5,323 bases of DNA, from contig JAJDBA010000118.1 of NCBI GenBank assembly GCA_029261675.1, forward strand, positions 1 to 5,323. The letters run 5' to 3'. The notes below the pieces were generated by a model, which saw nothing but the letters and a program-made list of their open reading frames with translations, was not told where the DNA came from and ran no database searches. Shown here in pieces: positions 1 to 5,323 of this stretch. The first letter of the stretch is position 1. Each line of letters opens with the position of its first letter. The DNA is from Nitrospinaceae bacterium. GTDB lineage: Bacteria; Nitrospinota; Nitrospinia; Nitrospinales; VA-1. The position numbers and the translations under genes are program-made.

Positions 1-796
1 CCACTTTCGCGGTTCCAACCATCGTATAGATATCTTCACTGGCAATATCTTCCATGACGCGAATGACATCATCAAAAGTGACAACGCCCTGAATCACGTT
101 GTTCTCGTCAACAACAGGTAATATGCTGAGGTGCTCCTGCCCCATAACGTTGGCAACTTTTTCGCAAGGATCGTTGATTGCTATTTTAGGAGTTTGGGAC
201 CGAATGAACTCTTCTGCATTAGCTGATGCCTGCGCATTCAAGAGATCACGAAGCTTGAAAAAGCCCAGTAACTTGTTTTGCTCATCCACAACATAAAAAT
301 ACGGTTGCATATAAGAACCGGACTCTTGTTTTATTTTTGTAAATATTTCAGCGGCAGACTGGTTCCATTTAATTTTGTTAAACTCAGGGGTCATCAGACC
401 ACCGGCAGTCTCCTCACCATATTGAATCAAGTCTTTTATGACTTCAGCATCCTGTGCTTCCATTTTACTCAGAATATCTTCTTGAGTATCACTAGGAAGC
501 TCCTGAATTAAATCAGTGGCTTCATCCTCAGCCATTTCGTCCAAAAGACTAGCCAGATAGTCTCTATCCAGTGTTTCTTGAATTTCCAGTCTGCTGTCCA
601 TATCGGTTTCATAGAGTAGGGCCTGGCGTTTGCTATCGTCATCGAGAAGATGAAATATCCGAACTTTATCATCGGTTGGAAATTCATTGAGTCGGCGGGC
701 GATTTCAAAGGGGTCAATCTCATTGATAAGTATCGTCAGAGCCGAATTTTGAAGACTTCCATCTTTTAATGTGGTCTTAATTTTTTCAATGGGCAT
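1..796 (-). CDS. mgtE: Magnesium transporter MgtE, N-terminal cytosolic part (3' end cut by window edge)
   Basis: MgtE is an inner-membrane, Mg2+-selective channel/transporter whose cytosolic N domain and paired CBS domains sense internal Mg2+ and close the pore. The 265 residues visible here, translated from the minus strand, fit that cytosolic half. Residues 20-125 form an acidic, helical MgtE N-type domain (for example LLDEMAEDEATDLIQELP at 84-101). GEETAGGLMTPEF at 127-139 is the typical entry to the first CBS domain. The second CBS domain covers about 195-250 and includes LPVVDENNVIQGVVTFDDV at 226-244. IASEDIYTMVGTA at 251-263 is the start of the connecting (plug) helix. The five-helix membrane domain lies beyond base 1 and cannot be judged. 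The ATG at 796 is the only sensible start: an in-frame TAA lies 14 codons upstream with no start codon between. The ribosome site is weak, only a GGA 8 bases upstream. The gene is divergent from the small gene at 880. The family call is strong. Confidence 0.93.
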   Translation of the reverse strand, partial: MPIEKIKTTLKDGSLQNSALTILINEIDPFEIARRLNEFPTDDKVRIFHLLDDDSKRQALLYETDMDSRLEIQETLDRDYLASLLDEMAEDEATDLIQELPSDTQEDILSKMEAQDAEVIKDLIQYGEETAGGLMTPEFNKIKWNQSAAEIFTKIKQESGSYMQPYFYVVDEQNKLLGFFKLRDLLNAQASANAEEFIRSQTPKIAINDPCEKVANVMGQEHLSILPVVDENNVIQGVVTFDDVIRVMEDIASEDIYTMVGTAKV

Positions 797-879
797 AAAA
801 AATTTCCAACTTAGGTCAAAATTAGCGTAATCTGATTAGGATGTTATATGAAATTTCTTAGCTTATCTGCCGAGGTACT
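797..879. promoter_or_regulatory. Divergent intergenic region between mgtE and the small basic gene
   Basis: These 83 bases separate two divergent starts and must hold the promoters unless either gene is read from further away. A short perfect dyad, TAATC-T-GATTA, lies at 828-838, near the middle. Going rightward, TTATAT at 845-850 could be a -10 box, but its -35 partner (TTAGCG, 16 bases away) is poor. No convincing leftward promoter was found, and no magnesium riboswitch could be recognised, the leader being too short for one. The region is recorded as holding a possible small operator; exact promoters are not resolved. Confidence 0.35.
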
Positions 880-1122
880 ATGATTCTAAATATGTCCCAC
901 GAGGACAAAAAAAAATATAAAGAAGCATTTGAAGAACGTAAAACACAGACCAGACGGAAAAGGTCTACCATCCTATCAAAAAAAACCAAGAGTCTGCTAT
1001 CTAAAAAGTTTGACGATGGTCACCCTGAAGGAAAAGAGCAGGGAACTCCGCAAATTGACCTGCATGTAAAGATGAATGATAATTATTTGCGTACAGGCCC
1101 TTATAAGCCCAAGAAAAAATAA
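880..1122 (+). CDS. Small, strongly basic hypothetical protein (80 aa)
   Basis: I do not recognise the family. The product has 17 Lys and 5 Arg against 11 acidic residues, a net charge near +11. It has no signal peptide, no membrane segment and no cysteine. Residues 8-45 look helical and charged, with a TRRKR cluster at 24-28 and a KKTK cluster at 34-37. The tail (46-80) is richer in Gly and Pro and ends in KPKKK. This would suit a nucleic-acid- or ribosome-associated protein, but that is inference from charge alone. Support for a real gene is a GAGG at 872-875, four bases before the ATG at 880, and an otherwise gene-free strand position. The later ATG at 892 has no such site. The coding sequence contains an A9 run (907-915, Lys10-12) and an A8 run (978-985). 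It is convergent with the HD-GYP gene. Its last codons and stop overlap the T-tract of a likely minus-strand terminator. Confidence 0.6.
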   Translation: MILNMSHEDKKKYKEAFEERKTQTRRKRSTILSKKTKSLLSKKFDDGHPEGKEQGTPQIDLHVKMNDNYLRTGPYKPKKK

Positions 1123-1148
1123 TCAGATTCCAAAGGTTAACTGGAATC
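1114..1148 (-). terminator. Likely rho-independent terminator of the HD-GYP gene
   Basis: Read on the minus strand, GATTCCA (1148-1142) pairs perfectly with TGGAATC (1132-1126) around a 9-base loop containing GTTAAC. TGA and then TTATTTTTT (1122-1114) follow. It lies 77 bases after the stop of the HD-GYP gene, the right place for its terminator. The stem has only three G:C pairs and the T-run starts three bases late, so strength is uncertain. On the plus strand the hairpin has no T-run after it, so it would not efficiently end the convergent small gene. The T-tract is the complement of that gene's last codons and stop. Confidence 0.5.
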
Positions 1149-1225
1149 AGGTTGAGGGTTTCCTTTGCGGCTCAGACGAGCTACTTTTAGCCGTGAATAG
1201 GATTGTATAAATTATTTGGGAGAGG

Positions 1226-2887
1226 TTAGTTCTTTGCGGCGGGGGTTTCGTGTTTTTCCTGATAAATTTTATATATTTCTTCACTGATAAATAGTTCCAC
1301 CATGTCTTTGTCTAATTCCCCATTTTCCGCCATAGATCTGAGAATTCTATAAACAGTCTCTAAAGGCATTGCCTTTTTATAAGGCCTGTCAGATGCTGTC
1401 AGAGCTTCGGCAATATCCGTTACAGCCATCAACTTTCCCTCAAACGGGATTTCATCACCTTTCAGGCCAAGCGGATAACCTTTGCCATTGATGAATTCAT
1501 GGTGTGCACCTGCAAAACTAGGTATGTTTTTCAGTTTTTTGGTGAATGGAATTTGTTTGAGCATTCTTAATGTTACCGCCGCATGATCTTGCATCTTTTT
1601 TCGTTCAGCTTCAGTAATACTGCCACGGCGTATGGACAAGTTAACTAATTCGTCATCTGTAATGAAAGGCTGCTCTTGGCCCTCGTTGTCCAGATAAGTT
1701 CTCTGGGATATTTCTTTGAGTCTTTCAAGGGTCTCATCTTCCAAGAATTCTCCAGGCTCATTACATTTATTTATGAAAGCACGGATATCTTCCAATTCTT
1801 GAATTTGTTTTTCTGAATCGGATTCAATTTTTTTGATTTCAGCTAGATCCGCTTTTTTCTCCAACAATTCGATTTTCTTTTGCTGCCCTTCAAGTTTAAC
1901 CTTCTGAATCATATAATCCATTCTCAAGCGGACGTAATGGATCCGGTCAAATATAGTTTGTAGTTTTTTTGCTTTTTCTACGATTTCAACGGGTGAAGTT
2001 ACCTTGCCAATATCGTGCATATAAGCGGCAATTCGCAATTCATACATTTGATCGGGGGAAAACTGTCTATCCTTGAAAATACCTTCTTTATGATTATGGA
2101 TGACCTCTGCCATAGTGAGAGTCAAATCTGCAACACGCCTGATATGACCACCCGTGACCGGAGATTTTTCATCGATTGCTGTTGCCATTACTTTAACGAA
2201 TGCTTCAAACAGCTCTGTCATGTTCGAAATCAGCTTTGCATTCGTAATGGAAACTGCCGCTTGTGAGGCTAGAGATTCAGAAAGATTTTCGTAGTCCTGA
2301 GAAAAAGAAATGACTTCGTTATTAACTGGATTTGTAGCATTGAGTAATTGCAGAACCCCTATCACATCGCTGTCATGATTCATCATGGGAACGACAAGCA
2401 TGGATTTGGATCGGTACCCGGTTGACTGATCGAATTTTTTTGGCCCGGTAAAATCGAACAAATCGGTATCATATACATCAGGTATGTTGACCGATTCCCC
2501 TTTTAATGCAACGAAGGCAGAGACATTCGATTCCTTTAACTCAACGGGGGGGAAGGGGATCGTTTCTCCAGTTTTTCCTCCCATGCGAATTTTAAGACTG
2601 TCATTTTGAACGATTTGAAAACGCAGGGTGTTGTCTTCAACGATATAAAGTGTTCCTGCATCGGCATTAGTAAAACTCCGCGCTTGATCAACGATCATTT
2701 CAAGAAGCGTGTTGAGATCATAAACGCCCGAAAGTGCCCGACCAATATCGGACATCTTTTTTATTTGTCCACCCAGTCGCTCGGCATAAACCGTCACTTC
2801 GTTGACCACACTTTCCAGCAATGTGTTTAGATTTTCATCTGGAGAAAGACGGACCGAAGGTTTTTTTTCAGTGGAGTTATCGTTCAT
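1226..2887 (-). CDS. GAF and HD-GYP domain protein, probable cyclic-di-GMP phosphodiesterase with a long insert
   Basis: HD-GYP proteins hydrolyse the second messenger c-di-GMP at a two- or three-metal centre, controlling motility, biofilm and related behaviour. This 553-residue protein has no signal peptide or membrane segment, so it should be cytosolic. Residues 1-50 form a helical lead-in. A GAF sensor domain covers about 55-215, with FTNADAGTLYIVEDNTLRF at 72-90 and the conserved-looking MLVVPM at 163-168 and VIGVLQLLNA at 175-184. The HD-GYP domain follows. The metal ligands appear intact: H248 (GGHIRR), H291-D292 (MHDIGK), H435, H462-H463 (HHEFINGKGYP, GYP at 470-472) and D491, followed by EALTASDRPYKKAM. 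An insert of roughly 110 residues, rich in Lys and Glu and coiled-coil-like in part (about 305-372), separates HDIGK from H435. The two are about 30 residues apart in RpfG-like enzymes as I recall them. The ATG at 2887 is the first possible start after an in-frame TAA. It lacks a clear Shine-Dalgarno. The gene is probably monocistronic. Confidence 0.93.
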   Translation of the reverse strand: MNDNSTEKKPSVRLSPDENLNTLLESVVNEVTVYAERLGGQIKKMSDIGRALSGVYDLNTLLEMIVDQARSFTNADAGTLYIVEDNTLRFQIVQNDSLKIRMGGKTGETIPFPPVELKESNVSAFVALKGESVNIPDVYDTDLFDFTGPKKFDQSTGYRSKSMLVVPMMNHDSDVIGVLQLLNATNPVNNEVISFSQDYENLSESLASQAAVSITNAKLISNMTELFEAFVKVMATAIDEKSPVTGGHIRRVADLTLTMAEVIHNHKEGIFKDRQFSPDQMYELRIAAYMHDIGKVTSPVEIVEKAKKLQTIFDRIHYVRLRMDYMIQKVKLEGQQKKIELLEKKADLAEIKKIESDSEKQIQELEDIRAFINKCNEPGEFLEDETLERLKEISQRTYLDNEGQEQPFITDDELVNLSIRRGSITEAERKKMQDHAAVTLRMLKQIPFTKKLKNIPSFAGAHHEFINGKGYPLGLKGDEIPFEGKLMAVTDIAEALTASDRPYKKAMPLETVYRILRSMAENGELDKDMVELFISEEIYKIYQEKHETPAAKN

Positions 2888-2894
2888 AAAAATA

Positions 2895-2917
2895 GGTCTA
2901 TAGACCGCTATTTAGCG
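2895..2917. repeat. Two abutting palindromes in the leader of the HD-GYP gene
   Basis: GGTCTATAGACC (2895-2906) is a perfect 12-base palindrome. CGCTA-TT-TAGCG (2906-2917) is a second inverted repeat sharing base 2906 with the first. They sit 8-30 bases before the ATG at 2887, inside the predicted 5' leader, where a ribosome-binding site would be expected but none is seen. They could be operator half-sites or a small RNA structure affecting translation. The sequence pattern is certain; the role is inference. Confidence 0.4.
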
Positions 2918-2929
2918 ATTTGGTTTTTG

Positions 2930-2946
2930 ATTACACGATGTGTAAT
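2930..2946. promoter_or_regulatory. Operator-like dyad over the predicted start site of the HD-GYP gene
   Basis: ATTACAC-GAT-GTGTAAT is a perfect inverted repeat with 7-base arms and a 3-base spacer, centred on 2938. It overlaps the end of the predicted -10 box (2945-2950) and the expected transcription start. A dimeric repressor bound here would block the promoter. No T-run follows on either strand, so it is not a terminator. The regulator is unknown and no regulator gene lies in the window. Confidence 0.5.
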
Positions 2947-2973
2947 TATGAAATAAAAAAACAATTAAATCAA
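2945..2973 (-). promoter_or_regulatory. Predicted sigma-70-type promoter of the HD-GYP gene
   Basis: On the minus strand TTGATT (2973-2968) matches four of six bases of the -35 consensus. CATAAT (2950-2945) matches five of six of the -10 consensus. The spacer is exactly 17 bases and includes a T7 run. Sequence upstream of the -35 is AT-rich, with a T-run, as in UP elements. The start would be near 2938, giving a leader of about 50 bases before the ATG at 2887. The region is very AT-rich, so a chance match is possible, but the spacing is ideal. Confidence 0.55.
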
Positions 2974-3044
2974 TTCAATTGGAAAAATCGTAAGATTATT
3001 AATTTGACTTTATGTTGAAATTCATTGAGAAACCGTTCTTTAAA

Positions 3045-3848
3045 TTAAAAATAATCTTTGAGTAGTTGTGGCTCATCAGACAGCCATATTTTTTTTCCGC
3101 ATACATTGACAAATTTTGGGTTCTCGGATTCGAAAAGTGTTAGATGTGACTGATAGAGATCCTCTGCATTAGTTCTGCAATCTCCATAGGCTTCTTGTTC
3201 TTCCTTAAAAATTCCTTCTTCAAATTCCTTTATGCCTTCTTTGGAGCTTTTACCAGAAAAATAAGATTTCAATAATGGGTCTTTAATGTTTTCCGGATTT
3301 TTCGCCGATTTTCGTAGAAGCAGTTTTATGCCTCTTGAAGATTGGGACTCAAAAAGGCCAGCGCGAATGCAGGCGTGTTGGGATTTTCCAGTTTCCAATG
3401 TCCATTTTTCAATAGCCTCTTTGGAGTATCCCATCGCACCATAAGTGGCTAGTTGGTGGCGTATAACATAAAACGTGGAATAGGCCACTGTGGTTTTTAT
3501 ATCAAGACGCTCTTCAAGCACGGGAATAGGATCGAATGACAGTCGGTTGGATTGAGCTATGGATTCTGGCTCTGCTTCTTTTATTGGAACGCCCACTTCA
3601 CCTAAAGCGGTAGCGTAGAACATATAGTCAAACTGCGCCGGGCTTTCAGACTTGATTTTGTTCATGCAATTCGTATCTGAAATATCCCCGAAAATAGTTT
3701 TATCTGCTCCTTCCACTGTAAAATCAGGATCCTCTTTGCCAAACCAGTTTGCAATGATATTGGCATCACGACCAAATTTTGTGCGAACGGCCTTAATTGC
3801 GGCTTGGCCCATAACACCGCTTCCACCAATGACTAAAAAATTACCCAT
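3045..3848 (-). CDS. SDR-like NAD(P)-binding Rossmann protein with an atypical active site
   Basis: The 267-residue product starts with a Rossmann nucleotide-binding turn, LVIGGSGVMG at 5-14, followed by a helix. GDISD at 54-58 matches the adenine-binding Asp of short-chain dehydrogenases (SDRs). YATALG at 78-83 sits where SDRs usually have NNAG. S124 (AYSTFY) fits the catalytic Ser position, and GYSKEAIEKW at 140-149 resembles the helix carrying the catalytic Lys (K143). IRAGLFESQSSRGI at 161-174 fits the loop after that helix. The usual YxxxK motif is not kept: the residue four before K143 is M139, with Tyr at 136 and 141 instead. It may be a diverged reductase or a non-catalytic NAD(P)-binding protein; the substrate is unknown. 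There is no signal peptide. The start is well supported by AAGAGG (minus strand of 3855-3860) six bases before the ATG. It lies 40 bases after the secreted-protein gene and is probably the last gene of that operon. Confidence 0.72.
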   Translation of the reverse strand: MGNFLVIGGSGVMGQAAIKAVRTKFGRDANIIANWFGKEDPDFTVEGADKTIFGDISDTNCMNKIKSESPAQFDYMFYATALGEVGVPIKEAEPESIAQSNRLSFDPIPVLEERLDIKTTVAYSTFYVIRHQLATYGAMGYSKEAIEKWTLETGKSQHACIRAGLFESQSSRGIKLLLRKSAKNPENIKDPLLKSYFSGKSSKEGIKEFEEGIFKEEQEAYGDCRTNAEDLYQSHLTLFESENPKFVNVCGKKIWLSDEPQLLKDYF

Positions 3849-3888
3849 AGTTAACCTCTTTGTATATTTATATTATTGTTTGGAAAAA

Positions 3889-4569
3889 TCAGGAACCGCC
3901 AGAACTTTCATTGATATCGTAATAAGGAATGTTAGCATTTTCTCTAAAAGCCTGGTGCATATAAGAATCAGATTTGAAGAATCCTTCGATGTTTTTGGAT
4001 AGCCCTATAACATCATCTTTTAATGATTCCTTTTGACCAGAATCTTCGATCTCGCGACGATCCAGTGTCTGAGCTAAAGAAACATAAGTATCAATGAAAG
4101 AGGATGAGTCTTCAATGGATTTTAATATCGATTTTAGCTCTAAGGGGCGTTCTTTATTTTTAATAGAAAAACGGGTGAACTCAAACCATATGTCGATTTC
4201 AGCCTCAGTCTTTCCAAGAACAATCAGTTCTTCGCGAAAACCCTTTTCACCCTTTGCCTCGATACCATCGCGTACATATCGCGAAATCTCGTTCATGGGG
4301 ATGCCATGAAGGGTGTCGCAAAGATATTGCAAGTGGAAAATAATAGAGTTGATTTTTTTATCCAAATCAATAGCGATGGCAGAGTTTCCTTGAAGCGTAC
4401 GATTTTTTTCAAATAGTCCCCAGATGCCATCCAATTCTGCGACCCGTTCTCGTTCTATGTGTAAAGGGTTGATGTGCGCATGGCATTCAGAAATTTCCTT
4501 TTCGCTGGCGAAGGAAGATGTGTTTAGTAAAAATAATAGGACTGAGAAAAACACCAATCTTTTAATCAT
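3889..4569 (-). CDS. Secreted (periplasmic) protein of unknown function, 226 aa
   Basis: I do not recognise the family. Residues 1-21 form a clear Sec signal peptide: MIKR, a hydrophobic core LVFFSVLLFLL, then NTSSFA with likely cleavage between A21 and S22. The mature part is about 205 residues, mostly helical in appearance and charged. It has two cysteines (C29 and C84) that could form a disulphide, and a His-rich start, CHAHINPLH (29-37), that could bind a metal but matches no known motif such as CxxCH. The C terminus is short and polar, ending ESSGGS, with no anchor. The ATG at 4569 is only three bases after the TAG of the upstream lipoprotein gene and has no strong ribosome site of its own, so it is probably translated by coupling to it. 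The tight spacing suggests the two proteins act together in the envelope. Confidence 0.75.
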   Translation of the reverse strand: MIKRLVFFSVLLFLLNTSSFASEKEISECHAHINPLHIERERVAELDGIWGLFEKNRTLQGNSAIAIDLDKKINSIIFHLQYLCDTLHGIPMNEISRYVRDGIEAKGEKGFREELIVLGKTEAEIDIWFEFTRFSIKNKERPLELKSILKSIEDSSSFIDTYVSLAQTLDRREIEDSGQKESLKDDVIGLSKNIEGFFKSDSYMHQAFRENANIPYYDINESSGGS

Positions 4570-4572
4570 GAA

Positions 4573-4797
4573 CTATTGCCCGCTGATATTTGAAGAAGAA
4601 GGGGCTCCGGAAATATGGGTTTGTCCTCCACCGCTTACATGCAGGTCGGGCTGCATGGATTGAGAGTTCTGCGGATTGACAGCGGGGACCTTATTCTCAA
4701 GGGGTATAGATTTATTTTGAGGTGTTTGTTTTTCATCAACATCCCCCGAGCAGGCATAGCTAAGGAGGGATAAGAATACTAGTAAAGTGATTTTCAT
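4573..4797 (-). CDS. Small probable lipoprotein, 74 aa
   Basis: The product begins MKITLLVFLSLLSYAC: a short basic start, a hydrophobic stretch, then a cysteine at position 16 preceded by Ala. This fits signal peptidase II processing, although Ser at -3 departs from the usual Leu of the lipobox. Ser at +2 would favour sorting to the outer membrane in a Gram-negative cell. The 58-residue remainder is rich in Gln, Asn, Ser, Pro and Gly, has no other cysteine, no clear helix and no known domain, so it is probably unstructured. A good ribosome site, AGGGG (minus strand of 4804-4808), lies six bases before the ATG. It is the first gene of the presumed three-gene operon and ends three bases before the secreted-protein gene. 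The family is not recognised. It resembles small envelope lipoproteins only in general design. Confidence 0.7.
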   Translation of the reverse strand: MKITLLVFLSLLSYACSGDVDEKQTPQNKSIPLENKVPAVNPQNSQSMQPDLHVSGGGQTHISGAPSSSNISGQ

Positions 4798-4831
4798 GTA
4801 ATACCCCTGTCATTGATCAAGGATTTTTGAA

Positions 4832-4858
4832 TTTATACTTCCAGATAATTGAAGTCAA
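4832..4858 (-). promoter_or_regulatory. Possible promoter of the lipoprotein operon
   Basis: On the minus strand TTGACT (4858-4853) and TATAAA (4837-4832) each match five of six consensus bases. The spacer is 15 bases, shorter than the usual 17. The site is 35-61 bases upstream of the lipoprotein ATG at 4797, a sensible position. The short spacer could mean a weak or activator-dependent promoter, or a chance match. Confidence 0.4.
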
Positions 4859-4880
4859 TCACAATATCTGAAAGTTTAAT

Positions 4881-4914
4881 CCAAAAGTTAACGTAGCCGC
4901 AGCCGTTATTTTGG
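4881..4914. other. Imperfect hairpin spanning the stop codon of the EVE gene
   Basis: On the minus strand CCAAAATAACG (4914-4904) pairs with CGTTA...TTTTGG (4893-4881), leaving a 2-base bulge (AC) and a 10-base loop. The TAA stop of the EVE gene (4908-4906) is inside the stem. The downstream sequence is ATTAAACTTTC, not a true T-run, so this is at best a weak terminator or a 3'-end stabilising structure. Confidence 0.3.
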
Positions 4915-5323
4915 CATGGTTGTTTTCCCAAGTTTAAGTAGTAATTGAAATTCCTTTTTCTTAAGGGGCATCACAGATAGTCGGGATTGTTTTATCAATG
5001 CAATTTCTGCGAGCTCCTTATGTCCCTTAATGTCCTCAAGAGTAACGGGAATTTTAAAGGGCTTTATCGGTTTTAGGTCGACGACAACCCAGCGTTCGTC
5101 ATCCGTTGTCGGGTCAGGGTAGGCTTCGCGAGTGACTTTGGCAATGCCAACTATTTCTTTGCCAATCACGCTATGATAAAAAAGAACCATATCCCCTTTT
5201 TTCATGGCCTTTAAATTATTTCGCGCCTGATAGTTTCGCACCCCATCCCAATAGGTGCCGCCATCTTTTTCAAATTGTTGCCAGCTGTATTGAGAGGGTT
5301 CCTGTTTTACAGTCCAAAAAGAG
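4906..5323 (-). CDS. EVE domain protein (5' end cut by window edge)
   Basis: EVE domains belong to the PUA/YTH-like fold and are thought to bind modified bases in DNA or RNA. Stand-alone bacterial and eukaryotic (THYN1-like) members are about 140-155 residues. Here 138 residues are visible, from SFWTVKQEPSQYSW (1-14) at the window edge to the stop, so only the first few residues are missing. The family signature is clear: K-x-E-P-S near the N terminus, YWDGVRNYQARNNLKAMKKG at 24-43, GDMVLFYHS at 43-51, EIVGIAKV at 56-63, the turn YPDPT at 68-72, and WVVVDL after it. The C terminus SRLSVMPLKKKEFQLLLKLG also fits. A GTG at 5239-5241 (Val28) is an internal codon, because the conserved motif continues upstream of it. 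The gene is followed by 108 bases and then a separate promoter candidate, so it is probably transcribed apart from the lipoprotein operon. A link to defence has been proposed for some EVE proteins; no defence gene is visible here. Confidence 0.92.
   Translation of the reverse strand, partial: SFWTVKQEPSQYSWQQFEKDGGTYWDGVRNYQARNNLKAMKKGDMVLFYHSVIGKEIVGIAKVTREAYPDPTTDDERWVVVDLKPIKPFKIPVTLEDIKGHKELAEIALIKQSRLSVMPLKKKEFQLLLKLGKTTMPK

Noticed and set aside
99..511. Plus-strand open frames opposite mgtE
   Set aside because: They are antisense to a clear MgtE reading frame and their translations look like random sequence.
892..1122. Alternative start at the ATG at 892 for the small basic gene
   Set aside because: No Shine-Dalgarno-like sequence precedes it, while GAGG lies four bases before the ATG at 880.
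1168..1193. CGGCT...AGCCG inverted repeat between the two convergent genes as a second terminator
   Set aside because: The stem is five pairs around a 16-base loop with no T-run on either strand.
3855..3905. Internal promoter before the SDR-like gene (TTCCTG, 17 bases, TATAAA on the minus strand)
   Set aside because: The -10 and spacing are good but the -35 matches only two of six bases, and the sequence is AT-rich enough for chance matches.
3652..4002. Plus-strand open frame across the start of the SDR-like gene and the end of the secreted-protein gene
   Set aside because: It is antisense to two well-supported genes with good motifs and signals, and its translation shows no domain or ribosome site worth keeping.
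4906..5241. EVE gene starting at the GTG at 5241
   Set aside because: The conserved K-x-E-P-S and YWDG part of the EVE motif continues in frame upstream to the window edge, so this GTG is an internal valine.
4906..5323. EVE protein as part of a defence island
   Set aside because: No restriction, nuclease, toxin or other defence gene lies in the window; the neighbours are housekeeping or unknown envelope genes.

Overview
The window is about 41% GC by eye and gene-dense, with no RNA genes, insertion sequences, CRISPR or phage genes seen. It looks like chromosome of a Gram-negative (diderm) bacterium. Support for this is a probable lipoprotein with Ser at +2, a secreted protein with an ordinary Sec signal peptide, and a GAF plus HD-GYP cyclic-di-GMP protein. 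The type of HD-GYP suggests a proteobacterium or a relative such as Nitrospinota, but the sequence does not settle the taxon.

Layout from left to right. (1) Positions 1-796, minus strand: the N-terminal 265 residues of an MgtE magnesium transporter/channel, cut by the window edge before its membrane part. (2) An 83-bp divergent gap, then a small, very basic 80-residue protein of unknown function at 880-1122 on the plus strand. It is the only plus-strand gene. (3) Positions 1226-2887, minus strand: a GAF plus HD-GYP c-di-GMP phosphodiesterase with a long coiled-coil-like insert inside the catalytic domain. A likely terminator lies downstream of it, and its upstream region holds a well-spaced promoter with palindromes at the predicted start site and in the leader. 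(4) Positions 3045-4797, minus strand: three genes that look like one operon, in the order small lipoprotein, secreted protein, degenerate short-chain dehydrogenase-like (Rossmann) protein. (5) Positions 4906-5323, minus strand: a nearly complete EVE-domain protein, cut a few residues from its start.

The confident functions are Mg2+ uptake (MgtE), c-di-GMP turnover (HD-GYP) and a PUA-like EVE domain of modified-base-binding type. They are not obviously part of one pathway. The most interesting parts are the three-gene unit of unknown function (envelope lipoprotein, secreted protein, cytoplasmic Rossmann protein without the usual catalytic Tyr) and the control region of the HD-GYP gene. Nothing here proves a new system, and all functional statements rest on motifs read by eye.
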